Positions 15,221-23,049 of a DNA stretch of 26,957 nt are shown here, one piece after another. The notes beneath the pieces were generated by a model that was not told where the DNA came from, searched no databases, and worked only from the letters and a program-made list of their open reading frames with translations. The stretch is from Acidimicrobiia bacterium (lineage in GTDB: Bacteria; Actinomycetota; Acidimicrobiia; Acidimicrobiales; Aldehydirespiratoraceae), in NCBI GenBank assembly GCA_022824605.1, contig JAJDZO010000048.1:1-26957 (forward strand), written 5' to 3'. The first letter of the stretch is position 1, and the number at the start of each line of letters is the position of its first letter. The position numbers and the translations under genes were made by a program.

Positions 15221-17557
15221 CTATTGCTTGGCCTGCTGTAGGAGTTCCCAGACCCGGGGCGGGGTCAACGGCAGCTCGGTTGGCCAGACGCCCACGGCAC
15301 GGCCCACTGCGGCGGCCACCGCGGCCGGGACCGGGTTGAGGGCGCCCTCGCCGGCGCCCTTGGCGCCGTAGGGGCCGGCCCCGTCGCCCCGCTCGGCCAG
15401 CACCGAGGTGATACGTCGAGGCGTGTCACGCAGGCGGGGCACCCGGTACTCGACGAGGTTGGGGTTGGCGAGCTGCTCGCCGTCGTAGATCATCTCCTCC
15501 CACAAGGCGATGCCCAAGCCCTGGGTGGCCGCGCCCAGGTCCTGACCCTTCACCAGATGCGGGTTGACGGCGCAACCCACGTCGCCGACCGTGACCAGAT
15601 GCTCGACGGTCACCTCGCCGGTGGCTTCGTCCACCGAGACCTCCACCCCCACTGCGCCGATCTCCCAGAACGGCGGCAAGACCGCAGTGGCGCCGTCGCG
15701 GCGGATCACGCCCACGCCCACCACCTCGCCGGCGTCGGCGCCGAACCACCGCCGGATCACCTCCGCCGAAGTAAGCGCCCCGTTGCCGGCATGGATCAGG
15801 CCGTTGCTCACGCGCACGTCTTCAACAGGCACGCCGACGGAATCGGCGGCGCGGGCCCGCAGGTTGTCCCACAGATCGGCACAGGCGGCCTGCACGGCCA
15901 GTCCGACCACGGTGGTGGTGCGGCTGGCGCCGGTGGTCCACTCGAACGGGGTGAACCGGGTGTCGCTCTGGCCCACCGCTACGGCCTCGATAGGCACGCA
16001 CAGCTCCAGGGCCGCGATCTGGGCGAGGGCGGTGCGGCTGCCCTGACCCATCTCGGTGCTGCTCACCAGCAGGGTCACCGAGCCGTCGGCGTGCATGCGC
16101 ACCTGGGCAGTGGAGATGGGCGACGCGCCGGCGTCGCTGGCGGTCACGGCCACCGCCCGGCCCCGCAGAGTTCCCGGTTGCGGCGCGGCATCCCGGACCG
16201 GAACGGCGGTCGGGGCCGAAGCGGGATCAGCGGCGGAAGCGCTGTCGGCCACATGAGCGGGGGCGTGCGCATGGGTGGGGGCGGGGCGGTCGAGCGCTGC
16301 GACGATGGCGTCGAGGTCGGCGACTAGGTCGGCGTCGAGAGGGCGCTTGCCCTCGATGATGGTGTCGCCGGGGGCGAGCAGGTTGCGGCGGCGCAGTTCG
16401 ACCGGGTCGATGCCGAGCCGGTCGGCGGCCATGTCCATGTTCAACTCGCCGGCCAGTGCTGCCTGCGGGGCGCCGAAGCCCCGGTAAGACGACGCCGGGG
16501 AGGTGTTGGTGTAGGCGGCGACGCCCCGGACCCTCAGATTGGGCATCCGGTAGGGGCCGAAGCTGCGGTTGATGCTCTTAGTGAGCACCAGCGGGCTGTT
16601 GTCGGCGTAGGCGCCTGTGTCGAAGCGGATGTCGATGTCGCGGGCACAGATCCGGGCGTCGGCATCGAAGCCGGTGCGCACGGTGACCAGCGCGCCGTCG
16701 GCCCGGGTGGTGTACATGGCCGCCTCGACATCGGTGGTGACCTTGACCGGCCGGCCCGAGGCCCACGACGCGGCCGCGGCCAAGGGCTCCAGCTTGGTGT
16801 ACGACTTCGAGCCGTAGCCGCCGCCGATATAAGGCACCTCCACCCGCACCGCGGCCAGCGGCAGCGAGAACATGCGAGCCAGCTCGTTGCGGACCATGAG
16901 GGGATGCTGGGCGGTGGACACCACGTGCAACGCGCCGGGCTGCCAGTCGGCCAGCGCGTTGTAGGTTTCCATGGCGTAGCCGTAGACGATCGGGAAGGCG
17001 GCGGTGGTCTCCACCACGGTGGCCGCGGAGGCCAGAGCGGCCTCAGCGTCGCCCCAGACCAACTCGGCGCGGTGGGCCACGTTGTCGGCAGAGGCGGCCG
17101 GGGCCACGCCCAAGAACTCCTGACCGGGTTCGGCGTAGGACTGCTCGTGGATGAACACATCGGAGGCCAAAGCGGTGGCCGCGTCGGTGAGGGCGGGCAG
17201 ATCCTCGTATTCGACCCACACCAACTCGGCCGCGTCGGCGGCCTGGTGCGGGGTCTCGGCCACCACCACCGTCACCGGCTCGCCGTAGTAGCGGACCTTG
17301 CCGTCGGCCAGGATGGCGTGGTCGGGGACGATGTGGCCGAAGCGACGGACCAGGTGGCCCAAGTCGTCAGCGGTAACCACCGCTATCACGCCGGGGGCGG
17401 CCTCGGCCTCGGCCCGGTCGATGCTGGTGATGCGGGCGTGGGCCCGCTCGGAACGGACCACCGCGGCGTGGGCCATGTTGGGGAGGACCGCGTCGACGGC
17501 GTACCGGGCCCGCCCGGTGACCTTCTCCCACCCGTCGCTTCGGGGTACAGCGGTCAT
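15221..17557 (-). CDS. Xanthine-dehydrogenase-family hydroxylase, molybdopterin-binding subunit
   Basis: 778 residues from ATG 17557 (GGAGGG six bases upstream); the open frame extends further upstream but that is non-coding. The N-terminal hammerhead domain (VTGRARYAVDAVLPNMAHAA) is followed by Mo-cofactor motifs: GGGYGSK (245-251), SSYRGFGAPQ (356-365, with R359 matching the substrate-orienting Arg of xanthine dehydrogenases), EMGQGSRTALAQIAALE, and near the end GAKGAGEGALNPVPAA with the catalytic Glu. The AYxCSFR loop of form I CO dehydrogenase is absent, so this is a hydroxylase of an N-heterocycle or aldehyde rather than a CO oxidiser. It works with the FAD and 2Fe-2S subunits encoded upstream. 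The context of nucleoside phosphorylase and deaminases makes a purine-like substrate plausible, but this is not shown. Confidence 0.92.
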   Translation of the reverse strand: MTAVPRSDGWEKVTGRARYAVDAVLPNMAHAAVVRSERAHARITSIDRAEAEAAPGVIAVVTADDLGHLVRRFGHIVPDHAILADGKVRYYGEPVTVVVAETPHQAADAAELVWVEYEDLPALTDAATALASDVFIHEQSYAEPGQEFLGVAPAASADNVAHRAELVWGDAEAALASAATVVETTAAFPIVYGYAMETYNALADWQPGALHVVSTAQHPLMVRNELARMFSLPLAAVRVEVPYIGGGYGSKSYTKLEPLAAAASWASGRPVKVTTDVEAAMYTTRADGALVTVRTGFDADARICARDIDIRFDTGAYADNSPLVLTKSINRSFGPYRMPNLRVRGVAAYTNTSPASSYRGFGAPQAALAGELNMDMAADRLGIDPVELRRRNLLAPGDTIIEGKRPLDADLVADLDAIVAALDRPAPTHAHAPAHVADSASAADPASAPTAVPVRDAAPQPGTLRGRAVAVTASDAGASPISTAQVRMHADGSVTLLVSSTEMGQGSRTALAQIAALELCVPIEAVAVGQSDTRFTPFEWTTGASRTTTVVGLAVQAACADLWDNLRARAADSVGVPVEDVRVSNGLIHAGNGALTSAEVIRRWFGADAGEVVGVGVIRRDGATAVLPPFWEIGAVGVEVSVDEATGEVTVEHLVTVGDVGCAVNPHLVKGQDLGAATQGLGIALWEEMIYDGEQLANPNLVEYRVPRLRDTPRRITSVLAERGDGAGPYGAKGAGEGALNPVPAAVAAAVGRAVGVWPTELPLTPPRVWELLQQAKQ

Positions 17558-17691
17558 GGTGCGCCCTCCGGGCTGCGGTCCTGCGCCCGTTCGACCATGG
17601 CCGAGGGCACCGGGACGGCTCGCCCCGGCAGTCCGACCGCGGACGACCGTGCCAACGGGACTTGGCTGGGCTGTCCTGCGGCGGCCGTCAC
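17554..17691 (-). other. 45-codon bridging ORF between 2Fe-2S and Mo subunits
   Basis: GTG at 17691 overlaps the stop of the 2Fe-2S subunit (GTGA). The frame remains open for 45 codons (MTAAAGQPSQVPLARSS...) and ends in a TGA that overlaps the Mo-subunit ATG (ATGA). It fills the whole 130-bp gap. The peptide is Ala/Pro/Arg-rich without recognisable homology. A role in keeping ribosomes moving across the gap is an inference. A chance ORF is possible, though the 4-nt overlaps at both ends are striking. Confidence 0.3.
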
Positions 17692-18197
17692 TGGCCGTCC
17701 TCGACGGCTGCAGCCGCCAGCCGGGAGGCGGCAAGCGTGACCGCGGTCTCGATGGGCGCGTAGCCGGTGCAGCGGCACAGGTTGCCGTCCATCCACTCCC
17801 TGATCTCTTCGGGACCAGCGTCAGGACAAGCATCCAGCAGCGCGACAGCCATCATGATGAACCCTGGCGTGCAGAAGCCGCACTGCAAGGCATTGGCCGC
17901 CATGAACGCCTCCTGCACCGGATGCAGGTCTCGGCCGCGGGCCAGACCCTCGACGGTGAGCACCTCGGCGCCATCAAGGTCGCAAGCCAAGGCGGTGCAG
18001 GAGCTGATCGGGTCGCCGTCCATCAGAACAGTGCAGGCCCCGCACACCTGCATCTCGCAGCTCACCTTCGTGCCGGTGAGCCCGAGCCGTTCCCGCAGCA
18101 GATCGGCCACGGTGAGCCTCACCGGCACCAGCATCTCGACATCTCGGCCGTTGACCCGCGCCCGGATCACGGTCGAGGTCGCGGCCGGGGAGGTCAC
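17688..18197 (-). CDS. Xanthine-dehydrogenase-family hydroxylase, 2Fe-2S subunit
   Basis: 169 residues from GTG 18197, typical for this subunit. Two clusters are visible: a plant-ferredoxin-like site CEMQVCGACTVLMDG with a further Cys in SSCTALA, and the alpha-helical site CGFCTPGFIM...CRCTGY. The domain order (N-terminal ferredoxin fold, C-terminal four-helix domain) is standard. It passes electrons from the Mo site to FAD. GTG 18197 is preferred because AAGGTGGAG stands upstream and it overlaps the TGA of the preceding short ORF; GTG 18236 would add 13 residues. It lies between the FAD and Mo subunit genes, with short ORFs in both gaps. Confidence 0.93.
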   Translation of the reverse strand: MTSPAATSTVIRARVNGRDVEMLVPVRLTVADLLRERLGLTGTKVSCEMQVCGACTVLMDGDPISSCTALACDLDGAEVLTVEGLARGRDLHPVQEAFMAANALQCGFCTPGFIMMAVALLDACPDAGPEEIREWMDGNLCRCTGYAPIETAVTLAASRLAAAAVEDGQ

Positions 18198-18339
18198 CGC
18201 TCCACCTTCGACGTCGTGACCGGCGGGCGGTCCCACGCAGCGGTCGGAGTGACAGTCGGGGCGGTCATGAAGCCACTCCCGGCGTGCGATCCAGATGGGC
18301 CCGCAGCATCAAACGCATGTAGTCGGGCGGGCCCGTCAT
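18194..18339 (-). other. Two 24-codon chained ORFs between FAD and 2Fe-2S subunits
   Basis: ATG 18339 overlaps the FAD-subunit stop (ATGA) and opens a 24-codon ORF (MTGPPDYMRLMLRAHL...), stop 18265-18267. ATG 18268 overlaps that stop (ATGA) and opens another 24-codon ORF (MTAPTVTPTAAW...), stop 18194-18196, which overlaps the 2Fe-2S-subunit GTG (GTGA). The first is a copy of the FAD-subunit C-terminus. The second shares only its first dozen bases with that repeat. Start codons fall exactly 71 nt apart. Confidence 0.35.
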
Positions 18340-18410
18340 GGAGCCGCTCCGAGTGTGCGACCCAGATGGGCCCGCAGCACCGAGCGCTTGTAGTCGGGCG
18401 GGCCGGTCAT
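18269..18410. repeat. 71-bp tandem duplication of the FAD-subunit 3' end
   Basis: Segments 18340-18410 and 18269-18339 are aligned copies of the same 71-bp unit, about 85% identical by eye, each starting ATGAC(C/G)GGCCCGCCCGAC on the minus strand. The first encodes the genuine C-terminus of the FAD subunit (MTGPPDYKRSVLRAHL...). The second is an out-of-gene copy whose own ATG overlaps the FAD-subunit stop. Because 71 is not a multiple of three, the copy is in another frame relative to the gene. Confidence 0.9.
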
Positions 18411-19127
18411 GTCGTCGCTGAACTCCAGCCTGTCGACGAAGGCAGCCAGCCCGGCAGCGTCGCCCGCGGCGAGCACGGCGCGGGTAGGCCGCTCGGTGGC
18501 CGCGCCCACGGTGACCTGCCACTGGTCCTCCGTGACCACCAGGGCCACGCCCAGGGTGGGTCGTTCGTAGCTCTGGAGCTTCCAGTACGACATGCCCGGT
18601 GGCTCGAAGGGCACGGTCACGCTGGCGAGGATCTCGTTCTCGGTCAACGAGGTCTCGAACGCTCCCACAATCAGCTCGTCGATGCTGGTGGTGCGGGTTC
18701 CCTCTGCCGAGCGGACCTCGGCCGTCGCCCCGAGGGCCAGCAGCACGCAGCCCAGGTCGGAGCGGGGCTCGGCGAAGCAGAGATTGCCGCCGACGGTACC
18801 GGTGGAACGCACCCTGGCGTTGCCCACCCGCGACGCGGCCGCAGCCAGCGTCGGCAGGTGCTCGCGGACAGCCGGGTGGTCGGAGAGCCGCCGGTGGGTG
18901 ACAGCGGCACCGATGGTCGCTGTGCCGAACTCAGCATCGACGACGATCCCCTGCAGAGCCTCGACCCGCTTCAAGTCCACGATGGCCTCCGGCCGGCGCA
19001 GACCCAGTCCCATGGCCGGCACCAGCTCGGTGCCCCCGGCATAGGGCGCATGGTCGGAGTCGACCGTCGCCAACACTTCGTCCAGGTCCCCAGACCGGAC
19101 CAACCCAAGCTCAGGCAACACCGCCAT
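18336..19127 (-). CDS. Xanthine-dehydrogenase-family hydroxylase, FAD-binding subunit
   Basis: 263 residues, a little shorter than the usual 280 or so. FAD-binding motifs are YAGGTELVPAMGLGL (about 29-43) and TVGGNLCFAEPRSDLG (about 114-129), followed by the SIDELIVGAFETSLTENEIL segment and a C-terminal CODH-type flavoprotein domain ending in PPDYKRSVLRAHLGR. It transfers electrons from the 2Fe-2S subunit to an acceptor. ATG 19127 is the only sensible start, although its ribosome-binding site is weak. The last 24 codons belong to a 71-bp tandem repeat. Gene order FAD, 2Fe-2S, Mo is the common CoxM-CoxS-CoxL arrangement. Confidence 0.92.
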   Translation of the reverse strand: MAVLPELGLVRSGDLDEVLATVDSDHAPYAGGTELVPAMGLGLRRPEAIVDLKRVEALQGIVVDAEFGTATIGAAVTHRRLSDHPAVREHLPTLAAAASRVGNARVRSTGTVGGNLCFAEPRSDLGCVLLALGATAEVRSAEGTRTTSIDELIVGAFETSLTENEILASVTVPFEPPGMSYWKLQSYERPTLGVALVVTEDQWQVTVGAATERPTRAVLAAGDAAGLAAFVDRLEFSDDMTGPPDYKRSVLRAHLGRTLGAAP

Positions 19128-19216
19128 CGGCCCGTTCTAGCAACCCCTGCACTTGAGAGCCTCAGCGGTCGTCACGCCCGTGGGCTGCCGACGGCGATCA
19201 CCCATGGCGGGTGCGG

Positions 19217-19696
19217 TCAGTCTGCAGCTGCGAGGGCGGCGGCGGCGTTGGTGCAGAAGGTGTCTATGAGCTTGTTCGCCCTGGAGCGGATGACGCCGGC
19301 GCCGAGGGTGGCCACCCGGCCTGTGATCTCGTAGGAGCCGGTGAGGCGGACCCGGGTCTGGCCGGGGCCGGCATCGGACAGACGGGCCGCGGCGTCGATC
19401 ATGATGCGGGACCGGATCTGGCGGTCCTCTCCCCGGGCTCGGATCGCCACCTCCTCGAGCTCGCTCACACCGGCCACCTCGATGTGCAGGTCGGCTCGCA
19501 GCGAGAACGGTCCCACCTTGTCCTCGAAGGCGGCCCGGAAACTGGAGCCGTCGATGCCGGACGGCCCCGACGACGCCTCGGTCACAGAGTGCATGATCGG
19601 CAGCCACGAGGCCACCGCCTGCACATCGAGCAACCGGGGCCACACGTCCGCGCGGGCCGCCCCGACCACGAAATCCCGGTCAACTACTTGCTTCAC
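19217..19696 (-). CDS. SRPBCC-fold CoxG-like protein
   Basis: 159 residues from GTG 19696 (GAGGG seven bases upstream). The pattern FVVGAARADVWPRLLDVQAVASWLP followed by GSSFRAAFEDKVGPFSL and ADLHIEVAGVSE (given here in pieces) and a C-terminal GAGVIRSRANKLIDTFCTN helix matches CO-dehydrogenase subunit G (CoxG) proteins of the START/SRPBCC superfamily. CoxG homologues accompany Mo-hydroxylase operons and have been linked to membrane anchoring or substrate/quinone delivery. The gene lies directly upstream of the three hydroxylase subunits, 89 bp before the FAD subunit. A 22-codon ORF (19137-19205) in that gap is weak and not called. Confidence 0.85.
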   Translation of the reverse strand: MKQVVDRDFVVGAARADVWPRLLDVQAVASWLPIMHSVTEASSGPSGIDGSSFRAAFEDKVGPFSLRADLHIEVAGVSELEEVAIRARGEDRQIRSRIMIDAAARLSDAGPGQTRVRLTGSYEITGRVATLGAGVIRSRANKLIDTFCTNAAAALAAAD

Positions 19697-19735
19697 ACCA
19701 ATCCCTCGCCAGCCGAAGCCTAGGTGGACAGGGGT

Positions 19736-20398
19736 TCAGCCGGGCGACCTGCCCTCAGACTCAGTGGTGCCCGCGTCCGGGGTAAGCAATCTGTGATCGA
19801 GCGCGGCTTCGACCGCCGCGGTCGCGTTGAGGTGAGCGACCAAGGCGGTCAGCTTCCGGTCGAGCGCAGCGATCTGGGCAGTCAACCGCGCATCGAGTTC
19901 GACGATCTGGGCAGTCAACCGCGCATCGAGTTCCGCGATCTGGGCAGTCAACCGCGCATCGAGTTCCGCGATCTGGGCAGTCAACCGCGCATCGAGTTCG
20001 ACGATCTGGGCAGTCAACCGCGCATCGAGTTCGACGATCTGGGCAGTCAAACGCGCATCGAGTTCGGCGATCTGGGCGCCTTGCGCGGCGAATCCAGCGT
20101 CCACCTTGGCCTCAAGTCGGTCCATGCGCGCCTCGAGGGCGTCAAGGCGGTCGTTGATGCCGTTCAGTGCGAACAGCAACACGGCCACGAAGGCAGTGCC
20201 GACGAGAGTCATAACCGCGACAATGATCCCACCGACGAGGCTCAGCAGCGGGTTCTCTGCAATCTGATCTCGCAGCCTGGGCCTGGCGGTGCCAGGCTCG
20301 ACAGCAGAGACCGCGGCCTGAGATTGCAACGCCGTGTCGGAGTCGGGTGTGTGAGTCATGTGCGGTGCTGCCCGGCGGGCGGGGGCGACTGATGTCAT
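19736..20398 (-). CDS. Membrane-anchored coiled-coil repeat protein
   Basis: 220 residues from ATG 20398 (AGGAGA six bases upstream). A polar N-terminus (1-49) precedes one long membrane helix at about 50-78 (LLSLVGGIIVAVMTLVGTAF...). The rest to about 200 is a coiled coil dominated by an 11-residue repeat (AQIxELDARLT, six to seven copies), ending in an acidic, Ser/Thr-rich tail. Hendecad repeats favour a right-handed or straight coiled coil. The repeats are almost identical at DNA level, so copy number is probably variable. It interrupts the LLM / CoxG gene order and has its own leader with a promoter candidate. Function is unknown; a scaffold or signalling anchor is possible. Confidence 0.75.
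   Translation of the reverse strand: MTSVAPARRAAPHMTHTPDSDTALQSQAAVSAVEPGTARPRLRDQIAENPLLSLVGGIIVAVMTLVGTAFVAVLLFALNGINDRLDALEARMDRLEAKVDAGFAAQGAQIAELDARLTAQIVELDARLTAQIVELDARLTAQIAELDARLTAQIAELDARLTAQIVELDARLTAQIAALDRKLTALVAHLNATAAVEAALDHRLLTPDAGTTESEGRSPG
19871..20080. repeat. 33-bp coding tandem repeat, six to seven units
   Basis: The string gatctgggcagtcaa recurs at 19871, 19904, 19937, 19970, 20003 and 20036, with a decayed copy at 20069, a strict 33-bp period. Units differ mainly at one or two bases (ttcgac versus ttccgc or ttcggc). They encode the 11-residue coiled-coil unit of the membrane protein. The length keeps the frame, so gain or loss of units would only lengthen or shorten the rod. 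Confidence 0.95.
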
Positions 20399-20502
20399 AG
20401 GGCTTCTCCTGGGTCCGGCGGCACGGATGCAGGTACATGTCATGCGCGTGATGAGGGACAGTGGCGCACCGCTGTATGACCCGGTGGCGAAGCTGGTAGA
20501 AG

Positions 20503-20531
20503 AAAATAGCCTCAGATTCTATTTCGCGCAA
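20503..20531 (-). promoter_or_regulatory. Candidate promoter of the coiled-coil gene
   Basis: On the minus strand TTGCGC (20531-20526) and TATTTT (20508-20503) are separated by exactly 17 bases, in a patch (20500-20575) that is clearly AT-richer than the surroundings. It lies about 105 bp upstream of the coiled-coil ATG, inside a 215-bp gap. Apart from the short overlapping frames, this gap holds no other feature I can support. Confidence 0.4.
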
Positions 20532-20613
20532 CTCAATGACGAGACTCCACCTTGAATCTCATTGCAAACTGCCCGACTAACGGCCCCCGGCGAAGCGAAC
20601 ACCGGTGTGACGG

Positions 20614-21609
20614 TCAGGGTCGCAGGGCGGGAAGGACCTCGCGGCCCAGCAACTCGACCGAGGCGAACCAGCGGTCGAAGTTCATGCGCAGGTCGAACAC
20701 CAGGTGCTCCACCCCGACCTCGGCGAAGCGCCCGACCTGCTCGATCACCTCGTCGGGAGTGCCTGCGATCAGCGAGCCCTCGATGTCCTCCGCGGTGGTG
20801 AAGCTGCCCGACGGTGGCTTGGCCCACCACTTGCCCCGCAGGTTGGCCCAGGCGAGCAGACCCTCCAGGTTCACCCCGGACAACGCCAGGTCGCGGGTGG
20901 CCGCGATCGATGTGGGCGGGATCACCGCGACCGTCGGCATGGGCCGGCCGTTGTCGGCGGTCATCCGCTGCATGGTGGCCACCCGCTCCGCGATGGTGAG
21001 CAGGGTGGTGCGGCCCGGCATCCAGCCGTCGCAGTACTCGGCGGCCAGGCGGGCCGAGCGGGGGGTGGCCCCGCAGTACCAGAACGGCACCGGAGCCCCC
21101 GGCTTGGGCTCGATGGAGATGTTCTCGAACGAGTACACATCGTCGCGGTAAGTGACGCCGTCCTCAGCCAACAGCCGACGCAGGATCTCGGCGTTGGACC
21201 GCACCAGCCCCACCCGATCGATGCCGGCCATGTCGATCACGTCGAACTCGTGGTCGAAGGTCCCGGCCCCGAAGCCCAACACCACCCGGTCGCCCACCAG
21301 GCTGCACAGGGTGCCGATGCTGATGGCGGTGTGGACCGGATGGCGGAACGGGATCAGCGAGCCGGTGCCCAGGGTGATGCTGTCGGTGACCGCGCCGATG
21401 GCGGTGAGGGTGGTGAGGGCCTCGTAGAAGGTGATGTTGGCCGCCTCCATCTCGGAGTGGGGCTCGAACACCAGGTGGTCGCGCACCCACAGCGAGTCGA
21501 AGCCGAAGCTCTCGGCCAGCACCGCCCCGTCGAGCACGGCCCGGCGGCTGGCGTGGCCACCGAAGTGGGGCATCAACAGGCCGAACTTCATGTCCGATGT
21601 GTCAGTCAT
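20614..21609 (-). CDS. LLM class (luciferase-like) flavin/F420-dependent oxidoreductase
   Basis: 331 residues from ATG 21609, with GGAGG five bases upstream. Motifs: MKFGLLMPHFGG, ESFGFDSLWVRDHLVF, SITLGTGSLIPFRHP (flavin-binding strand), GDRVVLGFGAGTFDHEFDV (the LGxGxG signature), PVPFWYCGATPRSARLAAEY followed by CDGWMPG, and SLIAGTPDEVIEQV. This is a standard TIM-barrel luciferase-like enzyme, but it is only distantly similar to the one at 4109-5071, so it is not a recent duplicate. The gene follows the cyclic amidase by 26 bp. It could carry out an oxygenation or F420-dependent redox step on the same compound; cofactor and substrate are not determined. Confidence 0.87.
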   Translation of the reverse strand: MTDTSDMKFGLLMPHFGGHASRRAVLDGAVLAESFGFDSLWVRDHLVFEPHSEMEAANITFYEALTTLTAIGAVTDSITLGTGSLIPFRHPVHTAISIGTLCSLVGDRVVLGFGAGTFDHEFDVIDMAGIDRVGLVRSNAEILRRLLAEDGVTYRDDVYSFENISIEPKPGAPVPFWYCGATPRSARLAAEYCDGWMPGRTTLLTIAERVATMQRMTADNGRPMPTVAVIPPTSIAATRDLALSGVNLEGLLAWANLRGKWWAKPPSGSFTTAEDIEGSLIAGTPDEVIEQVGRFAEVGVEHLVFDLRMNFDRWFASVELLGREVLPALRP

Positions 21610-21635
21610 CACGCCCTCCTCAAGGGCTCACGAAC

Positions 21636-23030
21636 TCACAGGGTGGGGCGGGCGTGGCAGCCCCAGCCGGGCTCGCCCACCACCTTGCGGTCCACGTACA
21701 CGTCGCGGCCCCGCACGAGCGTGCGGTGGATGCGGCCCTTGGTGATCCGGCCGTCGTAGGCGGTCCAGCCGCACTTCGACAGCACGGTGTCGGCCGAGTG
21801 GCGGGTCTGGTCGGCCGGGTCGAAGATCACGATGTCGGCGTCGTAGCCGGGCCGCAGGAACCCCTTGGAGGGCAGCTTGAACTCGGTGGCCGGCTCTTCG
21901 GCCACCACCTCGGCCACCCTGGGCAGCGAGATCATCCCGTCCATCGAGCAGTCCAGCAGCATGGGGTACTGCTCCTGGACGCCGGGGGTGCCGGTGTGGC
22001 AGGCCCAGCAGTCCTCCCAGCCGATCTCCTTCTCGGCCCGGGTGTGGGGGGCGTGGTCAGACGAGAGCATGTCGATGGTGCCGTCGTTGAGGGCCTCCCA
22101 AACCGCCTCGCGGTGGTGGTCGGGCACCCAGTACGACAGGGCGTAGGGGCCGAGTTCCTCGATGTCGCGCCACCGCGACAGGAACAGGGCCCAATGGTTG
22201 ACCTCGCAACTCACCGGCACGCCCCGCTCCTTGGCCCGCCGCACCATCTCCACCGAGCCCTCGGTCTGCATGTGCACGATGTGGAGCTTGGTGCCCGTGG
22301 CCTCGGCCATCTGGAGGATCACCGCGATGGCGGCGTCCCAGATAAGGCCGTTGTGGGTGGCCAGGGTCTGGGCGTAGGCGGCCGGGCTGCGGTCGCCCCG
22401 GTCCCAGTGGGTCTGCTCGGTCACGTCCATGATGGCCTGGTCGTGGGGGTGGATCATGAACGGCAGCCCGGTGGGGCCGATGGCCTCGAACATGCGCAGT
22501 AGGTGGCCGTGGTCGTGGATGCCGGTGCCTGACGGGTGGGGGTAGTCACGTCCGGTGTCGACCACCATGTAGATCTTGAAGGCGGCCACCCCGGCGTCGG
22601 CCATGGGCTTGACCTCGCCCAGCACGCTCGGCACCGGGTTGTGGTTCCAGTCGACGATGCTCTTGGTGTCGTAGAGGTCGAACAGCTCCTCGAGCACCTG
22701 CAGGTTCTTGGTGACCGGGTTGAGGTTGGGCATCCCGAACACGGTGGTCACCCCGCCCGCGGCAGCGGCCGCGGTGCAGGTGCTGATGTCCTCCTTGTGG
22801 ACGTAGCCGGGCTCACGCAGATGCACGTGGACGTCGACCATGCCGGGCAGCACCCACTTGCCGGTGGCGTCGATGCGCTCCACGGAATCAGGCAGCGGGA
22901 TCACACCGTGTGCGGCGATAGCCGCTATCTGCTCGCCGGCGATCAGCACGTCGGCCTGCTCCGTGCCCGCGCCCGACACCACCGTGCCACCGGTCACGAT
23001 CCGATCGACAGGGGCAGAGACAGCGGGCAT
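21636..23030 (-). CDS. Cyclic amidohydrolase, dihydropyrimidinase/dihydroorotase/allantoinase family
   Basis: 464 residues with the binuclear zinc amidohydrolase set: VDVHVHLREPG (H68, H70), AFKIYM (K152, the carboxylated bridging Lys), MIHPHDQ (H194/H196), LHIVHMQT (H253) and LSSDHAPHT (D325). TTVFGMPN and the final PGYDADIVIFDP strand are typical of allantoinase/dihydroorotase-like enzymes. Such enzymes open or close cyclic imides and ureides (hydantoins, dihydropyrimidines, allantoin). The sequence lies outside the classical groups I can tell apart by eye, so the substrate is open. ATG 23030 has a weak ribosome-binding site. It follows an alpha/beta hydrolase by 19 bp. Ring opening downstream of oxidation by the Mo-hydroxylase is a reasonable inference. 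Confidence 0.88.
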   Translation of the reverse strand: MPAVSAPVDRIVTGGTVVSGAGTEQADVLIAGEQIAAIAAHGVIPLPDSVERIDATGKWVLPGMVDVHVHLREPGYVHKEDISTCTAAAAAGGVTTVFGMPNLNPVTKNLQVLEELFDLYDTKSIVDWNHNPVPSVLGEVKPMADAGVAAFKIYMVVDTGRDYPHPSGTGIHDHGHLLRMFEAIGPTGLPFMIHPHDQAIMDVTEQTHWDRGDRSPAAYAQTLATHNGLIWDAAIAVILQMAEATGTKLHIVHMQTEGSVEMVRRAKERGVPVSCEVNHWALFLSRWRDIEELGPYALSYWVPDHHREAVWEALNDGTIDMLSSDHAPHTRAEKEIGWEDCWACHTGTPGVQEQYPMLLDCSMDGMISLPRVAEVVAEEPATEFKLPSKGFLRPGYDADIVIFDPADQTRHSADTVLSKCGWTAYDGRITKGRIHRTLVRGRDVYVDRKVVGEPGWGCHARPTL

Positions 23031-23049
23031 GAGAGAGCCTGGAAGCGAC

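Noticed and set aside
19137..19205. 22-codon ORF between CoxG-like and FAD-subunit genes
   Set aside because: It overlaps neither neighbour's stop nor start and has no ribosome-binding site, so it does not fit the bridging pattern.
15221..19696. Aerobic CO dehydrogenase (form I)
   Set aside because: The Mo subunit lacks the AYxCSFR active-site loop and has SSYRGFGAPQ, as in xanthine-dehydrogenase-like hydroxylases.
19871..20080. CRISPR-like array of 33-bp repeats
   Set aside because: There are no unique spacers; units are contiguous and encode a coiled coil in frame.
20358..20555. Small plus-strand ORF of 65 codons ending DETPP
   Set aside because: It lies antisense to the leader and start of the coiled-coil gene, has no ribosome-binding site and no recognisable motif.
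4109..21609. The two LLM oxidoreductases as a recent duplication
   Set aside because: Their sequences differ throughout apart from family motifs, so they are separate subfamilies.
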